Shown here one piece after another: positions 23,473 to 30,607 of a stretch of DNA of 34,451 nt. The stretch covers positions 27,591 through 62,041 of the forward strand of contig DFWZ01000034.1 of NCBI GenBank assembly GCA_002381565.1, in the 5' to 3' direction. This DNA is from Gallionella sp. UBA4121 (GTDB lineage Bacteria; Pseudomonadota; Gammaproteobacteria; Burkholderiales; Gallionellaceae). Every line of letters begins with the position of its first letter. Position 1 is the stretch's first letter. The position numbers were made by a program, and so were the translations under genes. Under the pieces are notes generated by a model. It saw only the letters and a program-made list of their open reading frames with translations. It was not told the DNA's origin and did no database searches.

Positions 23473-23500
23473 ACCGCGTGGTTGCGGGACATGCGGAATA
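23473..23500 (+). pseudogene. Degenerate copy of the ubiE 3' end (first)
   Basis: The run from about 23475 (GCGTGGTTGCGGGACATGCGG) aligns with the end of ubiE (from 22259) at about 19 of 26 bases. Read in the ubiE frame it gives RVVAGHAE then a stop, compared with GVVAVHKG in UbiE. It may double as the brnT promoter: TTGCGG and TATGAT with 16 bases between them. Confidence 0.45.
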
Positions 23501-23543
23501 AGCTATGATGCTACCAGCGTAACAAACTGAGCAAGGTATACAA

Positions 23544-23819
23544 ATGCTGAAGTTCGAGTGGGATGAGACAAAGGCATTGTCAAACGAAGCCAAGCACAAG
23601 GTCACTTTTGCAGAAGCCGCCACCATTTTTAGCGATCCATTAGCTTATACCTTCAACGATCCGGATCATTCAGTAGGCGAACATCGATTGCTGACTTTTG
23701 GCATTTCGAACAAGAACCGGGTACTAGTGGTAGTGCATCTCAATGGCAGGCGCGATATCCGCATTATCAGTGCCCGCAAGGCAACACGACATGAGCGAGG
23801 AATCTATGAACACGGATAA
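23544..23819 (+). CDS. brnT: BrnT-family toxin
   Basis: The 91-residue protein has the BrnT signature: an N-terminal FEWDETKALSNEAKHKVTFAEAATIF, then FNDPDHSVGEHRLLTFGIS, RVLVVVHLNGRRDIRIISARKATRHER at the C-terminal half. BrnT toxins are RelE-like ribonucleases. Here the catalytic-region Arg and His residues near the end (ISARKATRHER) are present. It is followed by an antitoxin gene overlapping its end. The flanks carry the ubiE 3'-end remnants. Confidence 0.9.
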   Translation: MLKFEWDETKALSNEAKHKVTFAEAATIFSDPLAYTFNDPDHSVGEHRLLTFGISNKNRVLVVVHLNGRRDIRIISARKATRHERGIYEHG

Positions 23820-24051
23820 AGATGAAATGCGTGCGGAATATCGGCGCGAAGAATTGGGCAAAGGGGTTCGTGGCAAATATGCTGCCCGCTACGCCAAAGG
23901 TACAAATCTTGTTTTGCTGGATGACAAAGTTGCCAAAGCATTTCCGACTGCGGCAGCAGTTAATAGCGCTTTATTAGCGCTGCTCGCCTTGACTGAGCAA
24001 ACTGCGCAAATCACAAAACAAGCAACCACTCACAAGCAGCGTACTGCGTAG
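23806..24051 (+). CDS. Putative antitoxin partner of BrnT (not BrnA-like)
   Basis: The 81-residue protein reads MNTDKDEMRAEYRREELGKG, then VRGKYAARYAKGTNLVLLDDKVAKAFPT and a helical VNSALLALLALTE. This resembles a group of small proteins found next to toxins; I do not see the ribbon-helix-helix of BrnA. The ATG overlaps the last 14 bases of brnT, and AGGA precedes it four bases away; an alternative start is at 23791. The pairing by overlap points to an antitoxin function, but this is inference. Confidence 0.7.
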   Translation: MNTDKDEMRAEYRREELGKGVRGKYAARYAKGTNLVLLDDKVAKAFPTAAAVNSALLALLALTEQTAQITKQATTHKQRTA

Positions 24052-24060
24052 TTCAAACTG

Positions 24061-24104
24061 ATGAGCGGCGTGGTCGCAGCACATAGGTGATATAAGCTGT
24101 AAAG
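24061..24104 (+). pseudogene. Degenerate copy of the ubiE 3' end (second)
   Basis: From about 24057 the sequence aligns with the end of ubiE (from about 22250) at about 30 of 41 bases, with an identical run GGCGTGGTCGC. The ubiE-frame reading gives SGVVAAHR-stop-YKL, against GGVVAVHKGYKI in UbiE. It lies just after the BrnT pair, so that pair is bracketed by two such remnants. Confidence 0.55.
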
Positions 24105-24145
24105 CTATATTTGGCAAATGCATCTATTTTTTATTCGGAGGCGTA

Positions 24146-24957
24146 GTGGAAAAGTCGTGGAAAGAAGCCATCAAGAAGGTACTTGCTGAGTCGGCAACCC
24201 CGCTACACTACACAGAAATATCCGAACAAATCTTATCTCGGGGTTACTACAAGACTGACGGAGCCACGCCTGCCGCAACAGTTAATGCACAATTGGCGTC
24301 ATCGATAAAGCACGATGGTGAAAAATCGCCGTTTATTCGCGTTGGCAAAGGCATATTCGCCCTCAAGCATTCACCTGCAGCCATCGCTCTCCAGTATCAA
24401 CTCCAATCTCAAAACAAAATAAAACCGAATCACTTGCTGAGTTGGACGTGGAGTTATCTGATTCCATCATCCACTCCTTCGGCATGTATTGGCAACGCGA
24501 TCTTGTGGTGTGGCGCAATGATCCTAAAATGTATGGCAAACAACAAGCTTCTTCCAAGCCTGTAGATTTTGGCAAACAGAAAGGCATTTACATTCTTTAT
24601 GACCACCACACCGTGGTGTATGTCGGTCGTTCCATTGACCGGCCACTTGGAAAGCGACTTTTTGAGCACACTGTTGATCGCCTGGGAAGTCGCTGGAATC
24701 GTTTTTCATGGTTTGGCTTACTCGACGTCACACAAGAGGGCAACCTCCGTGAAACCGCGCTCAACACTTCCCTTGCAAGCCTTGTCTCAACGCTTGAAGC
24801 ACTGCTGATCGAAGCACTTGAGCCGCCCCAAAATAGAAAGCGCGGCGATGATTTTTCCGCCATCGAATACATCCAGGACATCGACCCCGAGCTAAAAGAA
24901 AGAGAAATTCAAAATACGCTTCGATCTATTGAACAAAAAATGCGTGGTGGATCGTAA
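24146..24957 (+). pseudogene. HTH (HARE)/GIY-YIG nuclease gene with internal frameshift
   Basis: The first frame from GTG at 24146 (GGAGG four bases upstream) gives a HARE-type helix-turn-helix domain: WKEAIKKVLAESATPLHYTEIS, ATPAATVNAQLASSIKH, and SPFIRVGKGIFALKH. That frame then runs into unrelated residues and stops at 24565. The second frame, open from about 24322 and coding from about 24430 to 24957, holds the continuation: ELDVELSDSIIHSFGMYWQRD, the GIY-YIG core GIYILYDHHTVVYVGRSID, and ALEPPQNRKRGDDFSA. In homologues as I recall them the two parts are one protein. The frame change lies between about 24370 and 24445. The catalytic core looks intact. Confidence 0.8.
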
Positions 24958-25006
24958 AACCAATGAATAAAAATCAACAATTAATCAATAATCTACAGGA
25001 AATAAC

Positions 25007-25348
25007 ATGAGCGGTTTACCAAAATGCCCACTATGCGGCTCGGAATTCACTTACGAAGATGGCGATAATTACGTTTGCCCCGAATGCGCGCATGAGTGGG
25101 CAAAGGATGCGCCGGTCGCAAGCAGTGAGCAGCAGCGCGTGTATAAAGACGCCTTTGGCAACGTGCTGGTCGATGGCGATTCGGTCACGGTGATCAAGGA
25201 TCTGAAGGTCAAGGGTTCCTCCTCGGTCGTCAAGGTGGGAACCAAGGTGAAGAATATCCGCCTGGTCGATGGCGACCACGACATCGACTGCAAGATCGAC
25301 GGCATCGGTGCGATGCAGTTAAAAACCGAGTTCGTGAAGAAGGCATAG
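25007..25348 (+). CDS. yjdM: YjdM/PhnA-family zinc-ribbon protein
   Basis: The 113-residue protein has an N-terminal zinc ribbon (C7-x-x-C10 and C24-x-x-C27) followed by the YjdM beta domain (KDAFGNVLVDGDSVTVIKDL, VKVGTKVKNIRLVDGDHDID). The length is normal. The old name PhnA is unrelated to phosphonoacetate hydrolase activity; the function is unknown. AGGAAA stands seven bases before the ATG. Confidence 0.93.
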   Translation: MSGLPKCPLCGSEFTYEDGDNYVCPECAHEWAKDAPVASSEQQRVYKDAFGNVLVDGDSVTVIKDLKVKGSSSVVKVGTKVKNIRLVDGDHDIDCKIDGIGAMQLKTEFVKKA

Positions 25349-25369
25349 CGCCTGCCTGAGCGAACCGAG

Positions 25370-26008
25370 ATGCATTACATCCCGCCTGCCGACAACGGCC
25401 TGGAACTAATCTACAGCGACGAATCGCTGCTGGTGGCAAACAAGCCAGCCGGGCTGCTGTCAGTTCCGGGGCGTGGGGCGGACAAGCAGGATTGCCTGTC
25501 CGCGCGCATCCAGCGGGATTTTCCCGATGCGCTGGTCGTGCACAGGCTGGACATGGCAACCTCAGGGCTGATGATATTTGCTCGCGGGTTGCAGATGCAG
25601 CGCCGGCTATCGGAGCTGTTCCGCGATCGCTTCGTTACCAAGCGCTACGTGGCGGTAGTGGCGGGAACAGTGCAAGCTGCAACCGGTGAAGTAAATCTGC
25701 CCGTCGCCGCCGACTGGCCCAACCGCCCGCTGCGCAGGATCGATGCCAAGACAGGAAAACCCTCGCTGACGCGTTACCGGGTTCTGGCACAGCATGCGGA
25801 CAGCACCCGCGTCGAACTCACGCCTGTCACCGGTCGCACGCATCAGTTACGGGTACACATGGCGGCAATTGGCCACCCGATTTTAGGCGATGCTCTGTAT
25901 GGTGATCCGGCGAGTGCGCCGCGACTACTGTTACACGCGCTGTCGTTGGATTTGCCCCACCCGTCAGGCAATTCGCCGCTCAACTTTGAATGTCCTCCAT
26001 CGTTCTGA
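25370..26008 (+). CDS. rluA: RluA-family pseudouridine synthase
   Basis: The 212-residue protein is the size of RluA (tRNA position 32 and 23S position 746). The catalytic motif HRLDMATSG (Asp61) is intact; LVANKPAGLLSVPGRG and PVTGRTHQLRVHMAAIGHPILGDALYG are typical. The N-terminus has no S4 domain, as in RluA. It lies 21 bases after yjdM and could be co-transcribed with it. Confidence 0.88.
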   Translation: MHYIPPADNGLELIYSDESLLVANKPAGLLSVPGRGADKQDCLSARIQRDFPDALVVHRLDMATSGLMIFARGLQMQRRLSELFRDRFVTKRYVAVVAGTVQAATGEVNLPVAADWPNRPLRRIDAKTGKPSLTRYRVLAQHADSTRVELTPVTGRTHQLRVHMAAIGHPILGDALYGDPASAPRLLLHALSLDLPHPSGNSPLNFECPPSF

Positions 26009-26055
26009 ATGGCATTCGTTATAATGGCGCAGTCCATTCACAGTCAGGAGCCCTC

Positions 26056-26427
26056 ATGTCCACCTCCAACCGCGCCGCATTATTCAGCCTGAGTTTTATC
26101 GCCGTGATCGTGACAGGCTTCGCCGCCTATATCTGGATGGCCTTGCACTGGAGTTATTCCGAAGGGGAACGCGCAGGTTTTATGCAAAAACTGTCCAAAA
26201 AAGGATGGTTATGCAAAACCTGGGAAGGCGAGCTGTCCCTGGTTGCGCTGCCCGGCGCCGCACCGGAAAAATTCAACTTTTCGGTGCGGGATGAGTTCAT
26301 CGCGCAGCAAATCAATGCCAGTGTTGGTCAACGCGTCGCGCTCACCTATGAACAGCACAAGGGGTTGCCTACTTCCTGCTTCGGCGAAACCGAGTATTTC
26401 GTGACCGAGGTCAAGGTCGTCAAATAA
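26056..26427 (+). CDS. Small membrane-anchored conserved protein
   Basis: The 123-residue protein has one N-terminal helix (AALFSLSFIAVIVTGFAAYI), then WSYSEGERAGFMQKLSKKGWLCKTWEGEL and NFSVRDEFIAQQINASVGQRV, ending YFVTEVKVV. I recall similar proteins mis-named 6-phosphogluconate dehydrogenase in databases; no enzymatic motif is seen. AGGAG lies six bases before the ATG at 26056. A TATAAT at 26020-26025 is a possible -10. Function unknown. Confidence 0.7.
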   Translation: MSTSNRAALFSLSFIAVIVTGFAAYIWMALHWSYSEGERAGFMQKLSKKGWLCKTWEGELSLVALPGAAPEKFNFSVRDEFIAQQINASVGQRVALTYEQHKGLPTSCFGETEYFVTEVKVVK

Positions 26428-26547
26428 TGAATAATCCTGCAAGGATGAAACTTATCCTGAACCAGCTTGCCTGAGATCAGCAGTATCCCGGCGACGCTTG
26501 CGTTGCTGTTATACTTCGCCCCGTTTCATCCGACGAATGAGGAATAC

Positions 26548-27366
26548 ATGAAAAAATTATTGATGTTGTTGACGATTGCTTTGACTTGCCTGAGTTTGTT
26601 TGCCGCAACGGCGGAAGCCAAGCGTTTTGGCGGCGGTAGCAGTTTCGGCAAACAGCGGACGATGGCTCCTCAGCAGGCGCAACGATCCCCCGCTGCCGCA
26701 CCCGCCCCTGCGCCTGCCGGCAACAAGTGGCTGGGCCCTCTGGCAGGTCTTGCAATCGGTGCGGGCCTGGGCGCGATGTTTGCAGGTGGATTAGGTGGCA
26801 TGGGCGGAGCAATGGGCAATATTCTGATGGCGCTGCTTGCAGCGGGCGTCGTGATGTTCCTCATCTCGAAATTTCGCAAGCCACAGGCCGCGATGCAATA
26901 TGCCGGAGCCGGTGCGCCATACCAGGCGCCTCAACCCTCTCAGCAGCAATACGCGGGTGGCAGCGCCGCGCCTCAAACCGGACATATCCCGGCTGACTTT
27001 CCGGTAGAGAGTTTTCTGCGCAGCGCCAAAACCTCGTTCATCCGCTTGCAGGCAGCGAATGACCGCCGTGACCTGAACGACATCCGCGAATACACCACGC
27101 CGGAAATGTTCGCGGAAATATCCATGCAGATGCAGGAGCGCGATGCCGCAACCCAGAATACCGATGTACTCGCAATTAACGGAGACTTGCTGGAAGTGGC
27201 GAATGAAGGCGACTGGGCAATCGCCAGCGTGCGCTTCACCGGCCAGTTGCGCGAGAACAACGGCACGCCCGAGAACGTGGATGAAATCTGGCATGTACAG
27301 AAAAACCTGAAAGATGACAAGTCGGTGTGGCTGCTCGCTGGTATTCAACAAACCACACTGCACTAG
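26548..27366 (+). CDS. Tim44-like domain protein, exported/membrane
   Basis: The 272-residue protein has a signal peptide (MKKLLMLLTIALTCLSLFAA), an Ala/Pro/Gly-rich stretch with a hydrophobic glycine-zipper region (about 60-115), and a C-terminal Tim44-like domain (about 155-270): ESFLRSAKTSFIRLQAANDR, LNDIREYTTPEMFAEI and ENVDEIWHVQKNL. The domain is related to the mitochondrial import protein Tim44; the bacterial role is unknown. GAGGAATAC precedes the ATG. It lies directly upstream of ubiJ and ubiB, its usual place in betaproteobacteria as I recall. Confidence 0.88.
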   Translation: MKKLLMLLTIALTCLSLFAATAEAKRFGGGSSFGKQRTMAPQQAQRSPAAAPAPAPAGNKWLGPLAGLAIGAGLGAMFAGGLGGMGGAMGNILMALLAAGVVMFLISKFRKPQAAMQYAGAGAPYQAPQPSQQQYAGGSAAPQTGHIPADFPVESFLRSAKTSFIRLQAANDRRDLNDIREYTTPEMFAEISMQMQERDAATQNTDVLAINGDLLEVANEGDWAIASVRFTGQLRENNGTPENVDEIWHVQKNLKDDKSVWLLAGIQQTTLH

Positions 27367-27372
27367 CGCAAC

Positions 27373-27942
27373 ATGATAGCCCGGCTTTCTGCGACAGCAC
27401 TAAATCACCTGATCACGCAGAACAGCTGGGCGCAGGCTAAACTCGCGCGCTTCAATGGCAAAACGGTGCGGTTTGACATCGCGCCGTTTTCAATTGCGTA
27501 CACTATCCTGCCGGATGGCATGCTAGTCATCGCCGACAAAGCGAGTTCTGCCGATGCGCTGTGCGTCATCGCCCCGTCACTGTTGCCGCGCCTGATGCTG
27601 CATGATGAACTGGCTCATGCGGAGATTCAAAGCTCAGGCGATTCGGCGCTGTTGTCAGAAGTTTTTTTCCTGTCGCGCAATTTGCACTGGGATGCTGCGG
27701 AAGATCTGAGCGCTGTGACCGGTGACATTGCGGCCGAGCGCATCGTACAAACTGTGCAAAGCCGACAGATCGGCGCATCGGCAGTCAGCCTGGCACAAGC
27801 CGCGGCGGAATACCTGACGGAAGAGCGCCCGCTGCTTGCCAAACCGCATCAGATCAGTTCATTCATGCAGCAAGTCGACACGCTGCGTGACGATATCGCA
27901 AGACTGGAGCAGCGCGCAGCGCGGCTGTCAGACAGGAAATAG
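27373..27942 (+). CDS. ubiJ: Ubiquinone biosynthesis accessory factor (SCP2 domain)
   Basis: The 189-residue protein has an SCP2-like lipid-binding domain (about 15-110, with LITQNSWAQAKLARFNGKTVRFD and LHDELAHAEIQSSGDSALLSEV) and a helical tail with the DTLRDDIARLEQRAARL coiled coil. UbiJ with UbiK organises the soluble Ubi complex and binds ubiquinone intermediates. It starts seven bases after the Tim44-like gene and is eight bases upstream of ubiB. Confidence 0.9.
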   Translation: MIARLSATALNHLITQNSWAQAKLARFNGKTVRFDIAPFSIAYTILPDGMLVIADKASSADALCVIAPSLLPRLMLHDELAHAEIQSSGDSALLSEVFFLSRNLHWDAAEDLSAVTGDIAAERIVQTVQSRQIGASAVSLAQAAAEYLTEERPLLAKPHQISSFMQQVDTLRDDIARLEQRAARLSDRK

Positions 27943-27950
27943 TAGTCAAT

Positions 27951-29465
27951 ATGCGCTTCTTTCGTTTATTCAAAATCATCTTTGTCGTACTGAGCTTCGG
28001 ACTGGACGAATTCCTGCTTGCGCATGAACGTGTACGCTGGTTACGCGCGCCATTGAACAAACTGTTGTTCCTGCGCGACACGTCAAAGCCTCGCGCAGTC
28101 CGTCTGCGGCAGGCTTTGGAGCGTCTGGGTCCGATTTTCGTCAAATTCGGACAAATGCTCTCCACCCGGCGCGATTTGATGCCGGCGGATCTTGCCGACG
28201 AGCTGGCCAAGTTGCAGGATCAGGTGCCGCCGTTCCCATCCGTTCAGGCCATCGCCTTGCTGGAGGCCGCATACCGCAAGCCCCTGCTCGAAACATTCAA
28301 AAGTTTCGAGGAAACGCCGGTAGCCAGCGCGTCTGTCGCTCAGGTGCATTTTGCCGTGCTGCACGATGGCCGCGAAGTGGCCGTCAAAATCCTGCGTCCC
28401 GGCATCACGCTGACCATTGCGCACGACATTGCGCTGATCAAGATTGCGGCTGATCTGATCGAGTGGCTTTGGGCCGACGGACGTCGCCTGAAACCCCGCC
28501 AGGTGATTGAGGAATTCGAAAAGCATCTGTCGGATGAACTGGATTTGACCCGCGAAGCCGCCAATGGCAGTCAGCTCAGACGCAATTTTTCCGATTCCTC
28601 CCTGCTGCTGGTGCCTGAGATGTTCTGGGATTACTGCACGAAAGACGTCATGGTCATGCAACGCATGTATGGCATGCCGGTCAGCCAGGTGGCCGCGTTA
28701 AGCGCAGCGGGCGTGGACATCCCCAGGCTTGCCGCCAACGGGGTCGAGATTTTCTACACGCAGGTATTTCGCGACGGGTTCTTTCACGCCGACATGCATC
28801 CGGGCAACGTCCAGGTGACGGCGGATGGCCGCTATATCGCGCTGGATTTCGGCATCATGGGCACGCTCACCGATATCGACAAACACTACCTTGCACAGAA
28901 TTTCATCGCCTTCTTCCGCCGCGATTACAAACGCGTCGCCGAAGTGCATATCGAATCCGGCTGGGCGCCCAAAAATACCCGCGTGGATGAACTTGAGTCG
29001 GCAATACGTGCGGTTTGCGAGCCTATCTTTGACAGGCCGTTGAAAGAAGTCTCCTTTGGTCGGGTGCTGCTGCGCCTGTTTCAGACGTCCCGCCGCTTCG
29101 GCATAGAAGTCCAGCCACAACTGGTATTGCTGCAAAAGACCCTGCTCAACATCGAAGGGCTGGGATTGCAGCTCGACCCTGAGCTGGATTTATGGAAAAC
29201 CGCAAAACCGTGGCTGGAACGCTGGATGAGCGAACAGATAGGCTGGCGCGGATTTTTCAAATCCTTGAAGGAAGAAGCACCGCGTTACGCAACGCTTCTG
29301 CCGCATATACCGCGCCTGCTGCATCAGCGTTTGCATGAAAACCCGGCGGCCGGAATCGAGCAGACCATGCAGCAGTTGTTAAGCCAGCAACAGCGCCGCA
29401 ATACCTTGCTGACTTTTATCGTGGGCATTTTGCTGCTGCAGACGCTCTGGCTGCTGCTGGGTTAA
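27951..29465 (+). CDS. ubiB: Ubiquinone biosynthesis ATPase/kinase-like protein
   Basis: The 504-residue protein has the UbiB/ADCK hallmarks: the KFGQML loop (KxGQ 65-68), the Ala-rich SASVAQVHF, K146 in VAVKILRP, the ELDLTREA block, HADMHPGN (279-286), and the DFG-type LDFGIMG (299-303). A C-terminal hydrophobic helix (about 480-503) anchors it in the membrane. It extracts lipid intermediates or acts as a COQ8-type ATPase. It is the last gene of the ubiJ-ubiB pair, with no strong terminator seen downstream. Confidence 0.97.
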   Translation: MRFFRLFKIIFVVLSFGLDEFLLAHERVRWLRAPLNKLLFLRDTSKPRAVRLRQALERLGPIFVKFGQMLSTRRDLMPADLADELAKLQDQVPPFPSVQAIALLEAAYRKPLLETFKSFEETPVASASVAQVHFAVLHDGREVAVKILRPGITLTIAHDIALIKIAADLIEWLWADGRRLKPRQVIEEFEKHLSDELDLTREAANGSQLRRNFSDSSLLLVPEMFWDYCTKDVMVMQRMYGMPVSQVAALSAAGVDIPRLAANGVEIFYTQVFRDGFFHADMHPGNVQVTADGRYIALDFGIMGTLTDIDKHYLAQNFIAFFRRDYKRVAEVHIESGWAPKNTRVDELESAIRAVCEPIFDRPLKEVSFGRVLLRLFQTSRRFGIEVQPQLVLLQKTLLNIEGLGLQLDPELDLWKTAKPWLERWMSEQIGWRGFFKSLKEEAPRYATLLPHIPRLLHQRLHENPAAGIEQTMQQLLSQQQRRNTLLTFIVGILLLQTLWLLLG

Positions 29466-29526
29466 CGTGAAACTCGCGTAGCGGATCGTTGGCCTGCTCG
29501 CCCGCCGGGAAACAACCAGCGACTTG

Positions 29527-29545
29527 GGCATCGTTTTCTGATGCC
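29527..29545 (+). terminator. Weak hairpin downstream of ubiB
   Basis: GGCATC (29527-29532), a seven-base loop and GATGCC (29540-29545) are followed by TTAAT only, so it may be a weak terminator of ubiB. The rest of the gap 29466-29640 is non-coding as far as I can see. Confidence 0.3.
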
Positions 29546-29592
29546 TTAATCGAATGGCTAGTCGTCTCACCAGTATTGAGGAGAGGGGACGG

Positions 29593-29632
29593 GCTTGGCA
29601 AATTAATTCTCAGGGATAGCTGCTTGCCAAGC
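29593..29632. repeat. Nine-base inverted repeat between ubiB and parA
   Basis: GCTTGGCAA (29593-29601) and TTGCCAAGC (29624-29632) are perfect inverted copies with a 22-base loop. No T run follows on either strand. It could be a protein site or a bidirectional hairpin between the two convergent genes. Confidence 0.4.
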
Positions 29633-29640
29633 ACGTTAAA

Positions 29641-30405
29641 TCAGGCAAAAAACCCGCTCTCCCACAGCTCTTTCGTCAGTGCACGATAGTCCGCAGCGCC
29701 CGGACTGTTCGGTGCATATTCAAACACATCCTGACCATGCATCGGGCTGGTCGCCAGCGCCACAGTCTCGCCGATGCGCGTATTACAAACGGTGTCTCCA
29801 AAGCGCGCTTTAAGCTTCTCGAAAATCTCATAGGAAAGCTTGCGCCTCGAATCAAAACGCGTCACCAGGATGCGGCGCTCTATTTTCCGCTTGAGCTTGA
29901 TTTCCAGCACATTCAGCGCGCTGTCCAAGCGGTGCACACCTTGCAGTGACAGGAAGTCTGCCGATACCGGAATCAGCACACGGTCGGCCGCCAGCAGGGC
30001 ATTTAACGTAAGCACACCCAGCATCGGACAACAGTCGATCATGATCGGTGCGCCGGTCAGGGATAAATCCTCATTCAGACCGCGTTTAAGCAAGGTCGCC
30101 GCCTGTGGATCGCTGCCCAGCAGCGCATCTATCTTGGCCAGCTCCAGCGCCGCAGGTATTGCCTGCCAGCCCCGGCTGGTATCGCGCAGCAACTCAGCCA
30201 GCGGTGTCTTGTGCTTGAAAAATGCCGCCATACTGTCATCCGAGCGGACATTTTTGATGCCGCTGGCCAATGTCAGGTGCCCCTGCGGATCCAGATCGAG
30301 GGCGACAGGAGACTGCTGCGCGATGGAAAGCGCAGCGGTGACATTCAGACAGGTAGTGGTTTTACCTACCCCACCCTTTTGATTAAACACGGCGATGACC
30401 GCCAT
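29641..30405 (-). CDS. ParA-family ATPase (orphan)
   Basis: The 254-residue protein has the deviant Walker A KGGVGKTTT (10-18), then the Walker A' region ALDLDPQGHLTL, Walker B (PIMIDCCPMLG), and the C-terminal TRIGETVALATSPMHGQDVFEY, typical of ParA/Soj. No parB is next to it, so it is not the chromosomal parAB pair; it may place another cellular machine. The ATG at 30405 follows GGGGTG; 30420 is an alternative. A perfect TATAAT stands at 30440-30435 on the minus strand. Confidence 0.85.
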   Translation of the reverse strand: MAVIAVFNQKGGVGKTTTCLNVTAALSIAQQSPVALDLDPQGHLTLASGIKNVRSDDSMAAFFKHKTPLAELLRDTSRGWQAIPAALELAKIDALLGSDPQAATLLKRGLNEDLSLTGAPIMIDCCPMLGVLTLNALLAADRVLIPVSADFLSLQGVHRLDSALNVLEIKLKRKIERRILVTRFDSRRKLSYEIFEKLKARFGDTVCNTRIGETVALATSPMHGQDVFEYAPNSPGAADYRALTKELWESGFFA

Positions 30406-30434
30406 TACGCACCCCAACATAACTATTCGGAGTG

Positions 30435-30440
30435 ATTATA
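30435..30440 (-). promoter_or_regulatory. Probable -10 box of the parA promoter
   Basis: On the minus strand the sequence is TATAAT, a perfect -10 about 30 bases before the start codon. The ten bases GATTATAATC are palindromic, so the box can be read on both strands. No clear -35 at 17 bases is seen. Confidence 0.4.
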
Positions 30441-30536
30441 ATCGCAAAAGATTAAATCAAATCCTCAAACAGCGCCCATTTGCGCGGCCTATTAATGAAT
30501 TCAACCATGAACACGCACCGAATTTGTAGCGGTTTG

Positions 30537-30573
30537 TTTCAATTGAAATGGCTCGCACATTCTTCCGTATAAT
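30537..30573 (+). promoter_or_regulatory. Promoter region of the mdtA-like gene with palindrome
   Basis: A perfect -10, TATAAT, lies at 30568-30573, about 34 bases before the ATG at 30608. Upstream is the 12-base palindrome TTTCAATTGAAA (30537-30548) with TTGAAA as a possible but distant (19-base spacing) -35. The palindrome could be an operator. Confidence 0.45.
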
Positions 30574-30607
30574 ATTCCTACTTACATGCACTCCTGGACA
30601 GTCAGTC

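Noticed and set aside
24405..24430. Programmed -1 frameshift site in the GIY-YIG gene
   Set aside because: The A-rich run does not form a standard X-XXY-YYZ slippery heptamer in the first frame, and no clear stimulating hairpin follows; a plain frameshift is simpler.
29379..29570. Minus-strand frame downstream of ubiB
   Set aside because: It overlaps the end of ubiB, has no clear ribosome-binding site and no recognised family.
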